17,070 nucleotides of DNA from Oehlia diaphana (GCA_003833135.1 QZLH01001268.1:8860-25929); one strand, 5' to 3'. Positions 8,223-17,070 are shown, numbered from the stretch's first letter. Notes: generated from the sequence alone by a model not told the origin. Program-made: numbers and translations.

Positions 8223-8640
8223 ATTATTTATTCATTTTATTGTTTTTATACCAAATAGTACATTAAGAAATCTTTTCTAGATAGATTATTGTATTAGATG
8301 ATTTTTATTAAATTTATCTCGAATATTTTTATAAAAATGTTAATCGCTACCATTTTCGACATTTTCGACGAAATGCGAAATGCACCGTAACCTAATTATC
8401 CCTGGTTTGAGATCTTGATATTCGTGATTAGCTGTAGAAACTTCCATAATTTCATAATCAATCAACACTGGGATAATTTTTCATTAACCGTTCCTGAAAA
8501 TGTAAAGATAATAGAACCTTTTTACTTATCATTCCATTAAATTACGTTAGGCAACATCGATTTTGTTCACAACGTTTTTGACTATTTGATATTTGGTTAC
8601 GAATTTATTTATTCATATGCAGCACATCAAAGTAATTTGT
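8223..8640. other. Non-coding AT-rich stretch
   Basis: I see no gene or clear repeat. A short purine/pyrimidine motif (CATTTTCGACATTTTCGACG) near 8351-8370 is locally duplicated. Confidence 0.45.
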
Positions 8641-8880
8641 CACCAAAAATAAATTAGGTAATTTTCCCAATTGTTTTTTTTGCTCGACTTATATATTTGT
8701 TGGTTCACAAGACATAGGCGATAATAAATTTTTTTTTCGTAACACACAAAGTGGGTAAAGTTACCCAATTTTGTTTGTTTCCGATAATCTACCAGAATTA
8801 CTCATTCATAAGAAATATCCAGGATATGTTAAATGAATTTTATTGGGCCATACAATGGCACAAATAAAGAATCCAAATAA
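8641..8880. repeat. Dispersed repeat, copy B
   Basis: This is the second, shorter copy of the element at 3136-3515, in the same orientation. The blocks occur in order: TTTTCCCAATTGTTTTTTTTG, TTATATATTTGTTGGTTCACA, AATAAATTTTTTTTTCGTAAC and GAATTTTATTGGGCCATACA. The copies differ by several indels, so the family is old. No coding. Confidence 0.5.
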
Positions 8881-8904
8881 GTATCGCCAAAAATTAAATT
8901 GTTC

Positions 8905-8933
8905 AATAATAATAATAATAATAATAATAATTA
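8905..8933. repeat. AAT trinucleotide microsatellite
   Basis: About nine uninterrupted AAT units, downstream of the BTB gene. The same trinucleotide underlies the poly-Asn tract in that gene. Confidence 0.8.
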
Positions 8934-9061
8934 TATTTGTATATATATACATATATTAGATAAATATAACCTAAATAATAAATAACATGGATACTAGCAT
9001 ACACATCAAGTGTAAAAAATTTTATACGTTTTTTTAATTTGGGGATCGTTATCATCAGGGT

Positions 9062-10297
9062 TCATACTTTTCTAGATTTCACAGGACAAACAAAAGGTTG
9101 AGAAGCGTAATAAGAAGGGATAGTCCAAGCACGAGCTCTCATTAAAAATGCGCCATCATCAATACGAATCACAATTTCTTCAAAATACAACGGTTTGCCT
9201 TTTGTGGTTACACCACAATAAGCTGATAAATCATTATAATTATAATATTTTGTACCATCGATCTCAACGCAAGAACCTTTTAAGTATGGTAATTTCAATG
9301 AAGGAGTTAAAGTAAGAGAACCTTCAGATGTTCTAAAAGATTCTGTGAGTGCACGAAAAATCTTATCGTCTGCGGAATCCTTTAGAGTAAGATTTTCGAA
9401 TTTTACGCCATTGTTCAAATTAGACGTTACGGTTGCTAATGCATCTCTTCCGTGGATTTCTAATCGATATAAACCTTTATCCGGGGTTGGTTTTATGATA
9501 TTAACGACATTATTTTGATCATTATTTTCATTATTAACATCATTATTATTAGCGGTCGCATCGTTATTTATGACATTATTTTCATTTTCATCATTTGTGG
9601 TGTCTTCAGCGAGAGTATTATCACTAGTACTATCATCATTATTACCACTTTCTTCTTCATTTGTTAATGGCTTGTTTTTTTTCAAAATTGGGTTAGTATT
9701 ATAAATTAAAGAATGAGAATTCCATCTTGCTAATTCTATATCTTTAATGTTTATAGCGACGATAGGTTCACTTTCAGAAGCGTACGTTAAAACTTTCCAA
9801 GGTATTATATTTTCAGGAAAATTTTTTTCATAAATGTCTTCTAATAAAATTTGTAACTTTTCAAACCCATAATATTTTACATCAGCCAATAAATTATTCA
9901 TTGTAATTTTATCATTAGCTGGCCAATCAACTTCATAACCTCTTAAATATCTAACCATCATACTAAAATATATTGGATCACGTTCAATAAAAATACTCGT
10001 CGTTTTTGATTCAGAAAAATAACCAAAGAATGCTGCCGTAAAAAAATTTGGTGCATCACGACTTAATGAATCTGAAGTGAGACAAAATTTACTTTCTCCA
10101 ACTTGAATATTATATGTCTGAATTTTAGAATATTTATCAAAATAATTATTAATATTAATAATATTATTATTTATATTTTCATTATTATTATTATTATTTA
10201 TATTATTGTTATTATTATTATGCCCAAGACCTTTATTTTTATTATGTTTACTTGATTTTTTGTTACGATTATTATTAGAGATGGTTTTGATAGCCAT
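9062..10297 (-). CDS. BTB/POZ (KCTD/T1-type) protein with Asn-rich N-terminus
   Basis: A single-exon gene of 411 aa; ATG at 10297 is the first in frame. Residues 1-55 are basic then almost pure Asn (AAT repeats). Residues ~61-158 form a BTB domain of the potassium-channel tetramerisation type: YNIQVGESKFCLTSDSL, then FFTAAFFGYFSES, IFIERDPIYFSMMVRYLRG, and NNLLADVKYYGFEKLQILLE. These match the strand-helix order of the fold, including the D-R-D-P-x-x-F-like segment. Residues ~205-268 are an acidic Asn-rich linker. Residues ~269-400 form a conserved-looking C-terminal region (GLYRLEIHGRDALATV, YYNYNDLSAYCGV) of no family known to me. BTB proteins of this type oligomerise and often link substrates to Cullin-3 ubiquitin ligases; that role is inferred from the family. 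It points the same way as its two upstream neighbours. Confidence 0.9.
   Translation of the reverse strand: MAIKTISNNNRNKKSSKHNKNKGLGHNNNNNNINNNNNNENINNNIININNYFDKYSKIQTYNIQVGESKFCLTSDSLSRDAPNFFTAAFFGYFSESKTTSIFIERDPIYFSMMVRYLRGYEVDWPANDKITMNNLLADVKYYGFEKLQILLEDIYEKNFPENIIPWKVLTYASESEPIVAINIKDIELARWNSHSLIYNTNPILKKNKPLTNEEESGNNDDSTSDNTLAEDTTNDENENNVINNDATANNNDVNNENNDQNNVVNIIKPTPDKGLYRLEIHGRDALATVTSNLNNGVKFENLTLKDSADDKIFRALTESFRTSEGSLTLTPSLKLPYLKGSCVEIDGTKYYNYNDLSAYCGVTTKGKPLYFEEIVIRIDDGAFLMRARAWTIPSYYASQPFVCPVKSRKV
10138..10225. repeat. Coding (ATT)n/(AAT)n microsatellite in the BTB gene
   Basis: Interrupted ATT triplets, read as AAT/AAC on the coding strand, give the Asn/Ile tract at residues ~25-53. 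Length change here would alter only the disordered N-terminus without a frameshift. Confidence 0.8.
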
Positions 10298-10895
10298 TTT
10301 TCTTTTATAAAGGAAAGGGATTTATAATGAAAGATAGGGATTTATAAAAAAAAAAGAAAAAAAAAAGGCAAAACATGAGATCTTTTATAATCTCGAATTA
10401 TCGATGATCATTTAAAAAAATATAAATGGATTTTTATATCAAGCATTTCAATCATAAATACATATGATATATTTTACAATTACGCATTTTTTACTCACTT
10501 ATAAAACTTACTATTATTGGTTAAAGAATAAATTAATATTGCCAAGAATCATTTACGATCGATTATTTTATTTTTTAATAAAGCATAAAATGTAATTCAC
10601 AAGATATTTGTTATTAATTACGGAGTAAAAAAAATCTTCAGTCGATCCCAATATCATTGCGCATATTGAACTTTTATTATTTCAATAGATAAATTACAAA
10701 GATATACCTTCCTGTTAGTGTAACAATATTGAATTTAAATTTTTTCAAGGAAAAAGAAACAAAATTTAGTGATCTTAATTCAACTTGATCGGCGGATATA
10801 TTTTTTGCATGTGAGATAAAGTAATAAATATTTATTGTTTTAATTTATTTTGTAAAAGATATGCAAGAAGAGTGAAAAAACTATTATATATGGTA
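10298..10895. other. Intergenic region upstream of the BTB gene
   Basis: AT-rich DNA that should hold the BTB promoter. A-rich runs lie at 10345-10370. I see no gene. Confidence 0.45.
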
Positions 10896-10970
10896 ACCCC
10901 CCAAGGCCCCCACCCCCTCATTGTCCAGTCGGCCGATTTTGAAGATCATTGTCATGTGGTGTGGGGGTTC
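10896..10970. other. GC-spike with C/G runs, downstream of the small gene
   Basis: On the plus strand ACCCCCCAAGGCCCCCACC is followed by GTGTGGGGGTTCAATC. CCCCCAC (10907-10913) can pair with GTGGGGG (10961-10967). On the minus strand, which is the sense strand of the gene ending at 11002, it gives three G-runs of 5-6 within 25 nt, a possible two-tier G-quadruplex in the 3' UTR. The plus strand also has a tRNA A-box-like TTGTCCAGTCGG and a B-box-like GGTTCAATCGT, but no cloverleaf folds. Confidence 0.4.
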
Positions 10971-11001
10971 AATCGTGATCAAAATGATTGGTTATACAAA
11001 A

Positions 11002-11449
11002 TTAGGATTTTGTTTCTTTATTTTGATCGGGTTTCTTTTGATCTACTTTTTGTTTTTCTTCTTTCATTTCTTTTTCCATATCTTTTTGTACATGTCCAAC
11101 AATTCCTATAAATAATTTTTAATAATTAATGAACGATGAATAAAACCAAAAAAAAGCAATTTTACCTTTAGGATCATTTTTCATCGACGGAGGATGAACA
11201 ATATGTTCCCGATCCTGCCATCTTTCTTTATTTTCATCCGATTTATCTACTGGAATCATATCATCATGCCTTGGTAATGCATGAAATACAACTGCAGAAT
11301 TTGGATCTCTACCTAAGGTTATATTCATGTATATATAATATTAGTAAATATTTCTTCGTGTGAATAAAATATATAAATGACAGTATACCGATTTGATAAT
11401 TGGGTTCAGTCATTTTTTTTCTTTTTAATTTTTCTTTTCCAATTTCCAT
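11002..11449 (-). CDS. Small charged protein, three exons, family not recognised
   Basis: Exon 1 is 11449-11389, exon 2 is 11312-11166 and exon 3 is 11105-11002. The introns are 76 nt (GTATAC...CTTAG) and 60 nt (GTAAAA...TATAG), both in phase 1, and the joined frame is open to TAA, giving 103 aa. An in-frame stop lies just upstream of ATG 11449. A second in-frame ATG at 11413 would give 91 aa; the first start adds only a Lys-rich dodecamer, so the second is quite possible. The conserved-looking core in exon 2 reads RDPNSAVVFHALPRHDDMIP and KERWQDREHIVHPPSMKND. The C-terminal tail is a highly charged Lys/Glu/Gln-rich helix (KDMEKEMKEEKQKVDQ). There is no signal peptide, membrane segment or Cys pair, so a soluble intracellular protein is likely. 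It lies 350 bp downstream of PIF1 and may share regulation with it. I do not recognise the family. Confidence 0.72.
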
Positions 11450-11799
11450 TATTTATATTTAATTTTAAATTATATCATTATTATGTCATACGCCGAATAT
11501 TCATGTGAATACATAACCACCATTTTCTAAAATTTAGTAAACGTACGCCGCAAATTGAAAGCCATTTATAACTTAAAGAAACCTTTAATTATTAATTGCT
11601 TTTTGGGAACATTTTCAAATGTTTAATCTGCTATTTTTCGCCAAATTTATGCGATCCTAATTTTATAATTTAGAAATATGATGAAATTATCAAATCATAT
11701 GCCATTTAGGTAAATGATCTGCACAATTCCTAATACGTTAAAGTATATGATATCAATTTTCATCATAACGTATAATATTTATCATACGTAACTCAATTT

Positions 11800-13930
11800 C
11801 TATGCTAACTCTGTTAATGATTTATAAAAATTTATTACTTTTTCTTCGGCAAATACTTTATCCGCTGAAAAATTAAGTACTTGTAAAGAATTAAGAGATG
11901 TTGCTCTTGATAAAGCTACATAAGCTTGGCCTATGTTTCAATTGATTGTCTAAATCGTTATTATCAATTTTTATTTTTTTTAAAAAAAAAATAAATAAAT
12001 TAAAATTACCTGTTTCAAACACTCGGTCTAGATTAATTTTAACGCGTTCTAAAGTATGACCTTGACTTTTATGAATACTAACTGCCCAACAAAGAATAAG
12101 TGGAATCTAGAAAAAATATATTTTGGTGAAACTTAAATTTATATATTTCACTAATCGAAATCGTTAAATGCGAACCTGTCTACGACTTGCGACTTTTTTC
12201 TTATATTTATTTTCTAAAGACCATTCAAACGGAGGAATTACCTTAGTCTGCCCATTGATAAATTTTACCACAGGCAGTAAAGATACGCTATCTTCTGTAG
12301 GAACGTCTTCATAAAATTTCGACGTAATTCTAGAAAACCATCCAACCACAACACCTTTACTCCCATTAACTAACTCCGATGTAGTATTTTTAAGTAACAT
12401 AACCTGTGCATCACGTTTAAGTTTCAAATTCTTTGGGGCCAGACAATTTCTTATAAGTGCTTCCAATTGACCACCAAATTTGGGTTCCCAGTCTTCTGCT
12501 TCATAAACCATTTCTTTATACGGAAGCTCCGCTAATTTTGCAGTATTTACATTATTTACATATTTGTTAATAGCATATCTAAAATTGTAAGGAAAAAAGA
12601 CAAGAAAATAAGAATTAAGATTCTTTTATTAGTCATTTAATTGAAAGTAGGATCACAAAATGTACAATTCAGTTACAAGAATCCCGTCATTGTTATAAAT
12701 AGGCGCCTTTTCTAGGTTACTCATAACCTGACTTGATTTTTCTGATACATGTCCATATCGAAATTCATTCAACATTATGACAAATTCTGATCAAAGGTAA
12801 AACATTAACTTTTGATGTTAAAAAAAAGTCAAAAATAAAAAAAAATTTTATTAATATACCTTCTTCACGTTGTCTATGTACTTTAGTAAGTTGAAATGTA
12901 TGATCAAGTGACTCTGACCATGAATCTGCTTCGAAACAATATTTTACTTTTTCAATACCATTTTTAATCGGAGGAAGTTGAAAAAAATCTCCCGTTAAAA
13001 TCAACTGAAAAAAAATCAAATATTTTGTTTATTATAAAGTTTTATCTCTTTAAAATTATTAAAAATAATCAAACCTGTAAACCACCAAAAGGTTTCTCAT
13101 TACTACGAAAATGTTGAGCAATACGGTTCAATTTATCAAATAAATTGCCATTAAGCATGGAAACTAAAATTTATCAATGAAACAATTAACTTTTTACAAT
13201 ATTTTTAACCGCTTCAATTTTATAAAGATTATACCTTCATCAATCACCAACGCTTCAGTTTTCTTCCATCTCGCTTTTGCTCCTTTAGGGAGATTTTCGA
13301 TAATATCATCAATTTCATAATATTGTGTTTGAGGAGTAAGTCCTGCAAAGGAATGTAAAGTTTGTCCTCCAATATTTATTGCTGCAATACCAGTTGTTGC
13401 TGTAATTCCAACATTAGACCGTCCGTAATTTTCTTTTAATGTTTTAATTATGGAACGTAATAGTACACTTTTACCAGTTCCTAAAATAAACAAGTCATAT
13501 ATATTTAATATTTAATAATTATTCTTTTTTTTAATCAAGTTACCTGCAGCACCCGTATAAAATACATTTTTACGTTTTGTGGTAATCGAATTTTTAACGG
13601 CTTCTTGTTCCGTGCTAAGCTTAATATTACTATCTCTTTGTTCCTCTAACAATTCCTAAATCGCAAGCTAGAGCTATATCAAATGATTAAGTTGTAGTAC
13701 CGTAAACATCATCTAAATTACCTGGTCCTCTCGTGATGTATGTGGTTCATCTACGCACTAATTTTTTTAAGAAATATTATAAATGATATTTGTAATAAAG
13801 ATAAATTTTAACGGCTAAACAATCACTTAACATGCAATAATTTTTTCAAAGTAGCATTAGATATATTTTTCTGGTTCCAATTCATAAAATTCAACAAACT
13901 AAAAATACCAGGTTGTTGAAATTTATTCAT
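11800..13930 (-). CDS. PIF1: PIF1-family 5'-3' DNA helicase, ten exons, complete
   Basis: Exons: 13930-13832, 13757-13722, 13655-13544, 13480-13235, 13163-13075, 13004-12860, 12786-12666, 12578-12176, 12106-12010, 11930-11800. They join without any frame break into 492 aa. Visible helicase motifs: Q-like LSTEQEAV (58-65); Walker A GAAGTGKS (80-87); Ia [10 protein letters not shown] (107-116); Walker B VIDEVSM (161-167); PIF1 signature ending [19 protein letters not shown] (188-206); HRQ (237-239); a UvrD-C-like end with [12 protein letters not shown] (428-439) and VALSRATS (454-461). All catalytic residues expected of superfamily 1B are present. Members unwind DNA, including G-quadruplexes, and act in telomere and mitochondrial DNA upkeep. 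The first 45 residues are short, with no clear targeting signal. There is no Rep/HUH domain, so it does not look like a Helitron protein. Three donors are non-standard (GTTAAG, GTTCGC, GTACAT), but each is fixed by frame and family alignment. Confidence 0.9.
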
Positions 13931-13934
13931 TTTC

Positions 13935-14060
13935 TCTAAGTAAAAATAATTTTAACTTAATATGAGATTATTATAAAAGAATTGTTCAGAAAATTACTGC
14001 CTAGAATACGAAGAATGATTTTAAAAACGTACTTACCAGATTGCAGATAAAACAAAAAAA
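13935..14060 (-). other. Probable 5' UTR exon and intron of the PIF1 gene
   Basis: On the minus strand a near-perfect donor (CTG/GTAAGTACG, GT at 14036-14035) pairs with an acceptor ACTTAG ending at 13936, five bases before the PIF1 ATG. The 101-nt intron would lie in the 5' UTR. The region upstream has no in-frame ATG that would extend the protein across the junction. Inference from splice signals only. Confidence 0.45.
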
Positions 14061-14642
14061 TTTAAAATTTTAAAATATATATCAAATTTATCGTAAAAAT
14101 ATGCTTTATTTTATGCATAATAAAAAATTTCATAAATATAAATGGTTAAACTTTTTTTTGTAGTCACATTAAATCATCAAAGTGATGTCAGAATGAATAA
14201 TACTGACATACAGAACCCCGGCGAAAGTAATGGCGGTCAGTTTTTTTTTAATATAGCACATAAATTTTATAATGAAGCTATGAAATCTTTTTATTTTTGA
14301 GAAGAAGGGTCAAAAATACATATATTTTATTATTTGATAAATACTTGGTTTGACCTCTATTTGCATCAACACATGCTTTATCACCAATAACCTTGCTATT
14401 AATAATTATGCTATTTTCAAAATTATTTTACTTTTTTCTAAATAAATTGAGAAGTGGCTTGTAAATTTTTTTCTTTTTTTTTGTATTACCATCTTCTTAA
14501 TACACTTCAAAAACAATCCAAATGTTCTCATCATGATTTGAGATTTGGACTCTAAAATGATTATGAAAAACTCACTATTGAAAGACAAATTTTCATACCA
14601 CCTTAAATATTATAAAAGTTGTTATTTTACATCTCTATTAAC
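14061..14642. other. AT-rich non-coding region upstream of PIF1
   Basis: Should contain the PIF1 promoter. A 60-codon frame at 14406-14588 is low-complexity, AT-driven and not supported as a gene. I see nothing else. Confidence 0.45.
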
Positions 14643-14740
14643 CCTAAAAGTGGTCAAATGTTACCATCAACTACCTTAGTTGATGATTAAAAGTGATCAA
14701 ATATCCATTAATTAAGTATACCAAACTTACCACTTTTAGG
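14643..14740. mobile_element. 98-bp miniature inverted-repeat element
   Basis: CCTAAAAGTGGT at 14643-14654 is exactly complementary to ACCACTTTTAGG at 14729-14740. Inside, AAAAGTGRTCAAAT occurs twice as a direct repeat (14646 and 14689), with a small hairpin (ATCAACTACCTTAGTTGAT) between them. Size and form suit a MITE remnant; the superfamily is not determinable. Confidence 0.5.
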
Positions 14741-15376
14741 ATCTTTTAACACTCTTTTAATCATTACAAAATGAATTTTCCTGAGTAAAGTGAGTAAAGT
14801 AATTATGCAGTAAAGTTACATAAGATATAACTATATATTTACTTATAAATGGGTATTTTCTAAATCCATTAGTACAATTTTTGTATTACTTTACAATTAA
14901 AAAAGTCAAAAACTTTTTTAAAATTAACTTTGACAAATTATAATTCTAGCTTAAGCAGTATGGTAAGATTTTATAATACTCATATAAATAAGCAAAATTA
15001 CTGTAAAAAAAATAGATTTTTTGCCTATTAAAATTGTTGCAGCACAAATTAATTATAAATAATATCAAATTTTTTTTATAATATATAGAATCAATTAAAT
15101 TGATTTAATTGAAATTAAAAATTGAATCTTAAAATCGAATTTGAGATTTGATTAATAGTGATTAATCGATTCTTTCATTTTGAGAATCGATTCCAATTCA
15201 TACTCCTGTTAAAATTCTTCTACAATTCTATTGCTTAGTTCTAAGGAACCCTTTTTCTAGTTCAATTATTTGATAAAATGACTGATACTAAATATATCAC
15301 AATTTGTACTAATCAGTAAGAGATTTTGCGTTAGTATTATTATGAAAAAGAGTTTTTAATTCAGGTTAGTATGATT
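14741..15376. other. AT-rich non-coding stretch with short palindromes
   Basis: No gene. AATCAATTAAATTGATT near 15089-15105, and GATTAATCGATTC/GAGAATCGATTCC around 15160-15194, form small local palindromes. Confidence 0.45.
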
Positions 15377-15386
15377 GTACAGGATA

Positions 15387-15925
15387 AAACTACTGCCTGA
15401 AATTAGGGAATTTTACCATTTGTTGAAACTGAAATAGTAAAATTAATTTAGAAAAAATACTTAACTGTTAATTCCAAAATGCCAAAACTATTTTGAAATT
15501 CTAATTGGCTGTATTATATCACGTGATTAGAATTAAAATTTTTACCAAAATTATAAGTGTATTCTAATTCCATATTCTGGTTTTGTAGTGATCTTCCTAA
15601 CACATGTAGTTTTGATTTACTAAGCCTATATTCACTTTGTATAATATTAGTGCATAAAGACGCATAATTTTCTTATATAATATATATATTATACAAAGTG
15701 AATATAGGGTTAAATTGAAGCTACATGTGTCAAAAAGATTACTATAGAACCAGAATTAATACAGATAAAATTTTGGCAAATTTATTAAGTGATGTGATTT
15801 TACAATAAGCCAATCAGAAGTTCAGAAGTTTCAGAAGAATTTTAGGATTTCAGAATTAGTTTCAGAAACAAAATTCTGGCCAAAATTATTTCAGAATTAG
15901 GAAATAATTTTAGGCAGTAACTTTA
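15387..15925. mobile_element. 539-bp long fold-back element with 10-bp target duplication (Mutator-like)
   Basis: The whole element is one imperfect hairpin. The ends pair (TACTGCCTGAAATTA at 15391 against TAATTTTAGGCAGTAA ending 15920). The middle pairs ACACATGTAG (15600) with CTACATGTGT (15721), and a perfect 23-bp stem joins 15625-15647 to 15686-15708 (CCTATATTCACTTTGTATA). It is flanked exactly by the decamer GTACAGGATA at 15377-15386 and 15926-15935. A 10-bp duplication is typical of the Mutator superfamily (9-11 bp). There is no coding capacity, so it depends on a transposase elsewhere. The right arm has short internal TTTCAGAA reiterations. Confidence 0.75.
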
Positions 15926-15935
15926 GTACAGGATA

Positions 15936-16507
15936 GTAAGAGTAAAATCAGCAAAAAAAGGCAAAGGAAATAATCTATAATAAATTATTAGAATACCTTT
16001 CTATTCTCTGTAAAAAAAAATCTGAAAATACGGTTTATAACTTTTAGAAGTATCATGTAAATATTTGTAAGGGAAAACTCAAAAATATACAATATATTTG
16101 AAAACTTAGGTATAGGCAACATTGAATATATTTTGATTTATAATGCAAACTTTATTTTGAAATTAATTAATGATAAAGTTCAAAAGATTATAAATAATTT
16201 TTTTAAGCAAAAAAATGATTTTTCAACTCATGAAATTTCAGCCAGAGTCTCTGCCAAAATAATAATGTAATCAAAAATTTTGAAACTAGCAAAAGAATTA
16301 TAAATGCTCTGTTAGCTTTGAAATCAACTAAGGTTAATACTTAATATATCAGCAAATGTATTATCTGCATCTCAAATTCTCAATCTAAGTCAACCTGTAA
16401 CTACACTTATTTTTATAACAAGACATTGGATTGATATTTAAATTTATATAAAGAATTTAGTAGTAAAAATTTTGATTATTATAACATTACTGATAAGATA
16501 TCATGTC
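15936..16507. other. AT-rich non-coding stretch
   Basis: Between two miniature elements; no open frame with protein-like composition and no clear repeat. Confidence 0.45.
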
Positions 16508-16750
16508 TAGTGTTGTTAAATTGGTGGGCTGATTCCAAGTCAATGGCCATTGGTTTGACTTGAGCCAGTAGGCTGATTTCAAAGTTGATGCCATTAGTTT
16601 GTTTTGAGCCAGTGGACTGATTCCAAGTTGATAACCCATCAGTTTGACTTGAATTAGCGGGCCAATGAAGTTAAACTGATGGTGAAATTGACCATATTTT
16701 ATTTATTTTTTTTGACTGACTTGAATCGGCCCATCGATTTAATAACACTA
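16508..16750. mobile_element. 243-bp element with ~38-bp TIRs and 44-bp tandem units
   Basis: The left end reads TAGTGTTGTTAAATTGGTGG and the complement of the right end (16750 down) reads TAGTGTTATTAAATCGATGG; similarity continues through GGGCYGATT and CAAGTCA. The TA at each edge may be a target duplication. The inside is 44-, 44- and 45-bp tandem units at 16527-16570, 16571-16614 and 16615-16659, plus a partial fourth unit. Each unit opens GRCTGATT and carries CAGTTTGACTTGA-like and GCCAGT-like words. The left TIR runs into unit 1, so the repeat was built from the terminal sequence. No coding. Confidence 0.7.
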
Positions 16751-17070
16751 ATAATGCCCATTATGCAAGTAGATCATAATGATGAAAAATATATAAAGAG
16801 TAAATATAAAGCTGATTATTAAATGTGAACAGCATGAAATTGAGATAGTTGCATAGTTTCATTATTTTACAATACTATTACTATATTTTGTTCATGCTTC
16901 ATTGTAATATTTTTTTTACAGAGCTAATTTATGTCAACTATATCTACTGTAATTTAAGTGCTAGTCCGGTTATGATCGACATTGTTTATTTAGAAATCAA
17001 AAATCCAGCGTCGACCATTATTAAAAAATCTTGAATAAATTTCTGAACATGATTTTTTTTCAATTTTCTG
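16751..17070. other. Right-edge AT-rich stretch, no supported gene
   Basis: A 61-codon plus frame (16849-17034) is hydrophobic and AT-driven at first. Its last third (SPVMIDIVYLEIKNPAS) looks slightly protein-like and follows an acceptor-like T-run plus ACAG at 16919-16921. The window ends before any support can be found. Confidence 0.3.

Noticed and set aside
8050..8280. 76-codon frame
   Set aside because: It follows the GCCGAA repeat, which is stop-poor; the translation merely repeats S/P/F/C patterns.
10920..10976. tRNA gene on the plus strand
   Set aside because: A-box-like and B-box-like words exist, but the T-stem, anticodon stem and acceptor do not pair.
10872..11115. Two plus-strand frames of 64-79 codons
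   Set aside because: They are antisense to exon 3 of the small gene and to its 3' GC spike; the hydrophobic runs come from the complement of Lys/Glu codons.
11800..13930. PIF1 helicase as part of a Helitron
   Set aside because: No Rep/HUH endonuclease, no Helitron ends (5' TC, 3' hairpin plus CTRR) seen, and ten small exons suit a host gene better.
14406..14588. 60-codon minus-strand frame
   Set aside because: Lys/Ile/Phe-rich translation of AT-rich DNA with no motif and no splice partner.

Overview
The window looks like nuclear DNA of an early-diverging fungus, most plausibly an arbuscular mycorrhizal fungus (Glomeromycotina, Rhizophagus-like). The reasons are a strongly AT-rich background, short spliceosomal introns of roughly 60-160 nt with GTAAGT/GTATRA-type donors and TAG/CAG acceptors, an Asn-rich BTB protein encoded partly by AAT microsatellites, a fungal-style GPI-anchored Ser/Thr-rich secreted protein, and a decayed gene resembling the Crinkler (CRN) effector family. 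The organism call is an inference; no marker gene fixes it.

Layout. 1-360: GATATC-rich palindromic repeat. 600-1078: plus-strand decayed coding sequence in several frames. 1143-1663: deleted hAT element with an antisense (minus-strand) C-terminal transposase fragment. 2015-2529 (-): two-exon gene for a 147-aa GPI-anchored secreted protein. 2530-5800: AT-rich non-coding DNA with a fold-back (3797-3939), a six-unit alternating tandem array (5044-5279) and a 128-bp miniature element with 26-bp perfect inverted termini enclosing three 20-bp repeats (5529-5656). 5815-7046 (-): intron-containing, multiply frameshifted CRN-like pseudogene, with a 197-bp fold-back MITE (7309-7505) upstream of its remaining 5' end. 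7506-8222: a frameshifted plus-strand coding relic and a GCCGAA-rich degenerate repeat.

The right half begins with three intact genes, all on the minus strand: a 411-aa BTB/KCTD-like protein (9062-10297), a three-exon gene for a 103-aa protein that I do not recognise (11002-11449), and a complete ten-exon PIF1-family DNA helicase of 492 aa (11800-13930). The last 3 kb hold more miniature elements: a 98-bp element (14643-14740), a 539-bp Mutator-like fold-back with a 10-bp target-site duplication (15387-15925), and a 243-bp element built on 44-bp tandem units (16508-16750).

The genes do not form a pathway. The picture is a housekeeping-like cluster (BTB, small protein, PIF1) beside a repeat-rich compartment that carries a secreted surface protein, a dead effector-like gene and non-autonomous elements that look like at least three DNA transposon superfamilies. 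All multi-exon gene models were assembled here by hand from splice sites and frame continuity; there is no transcript evidence.
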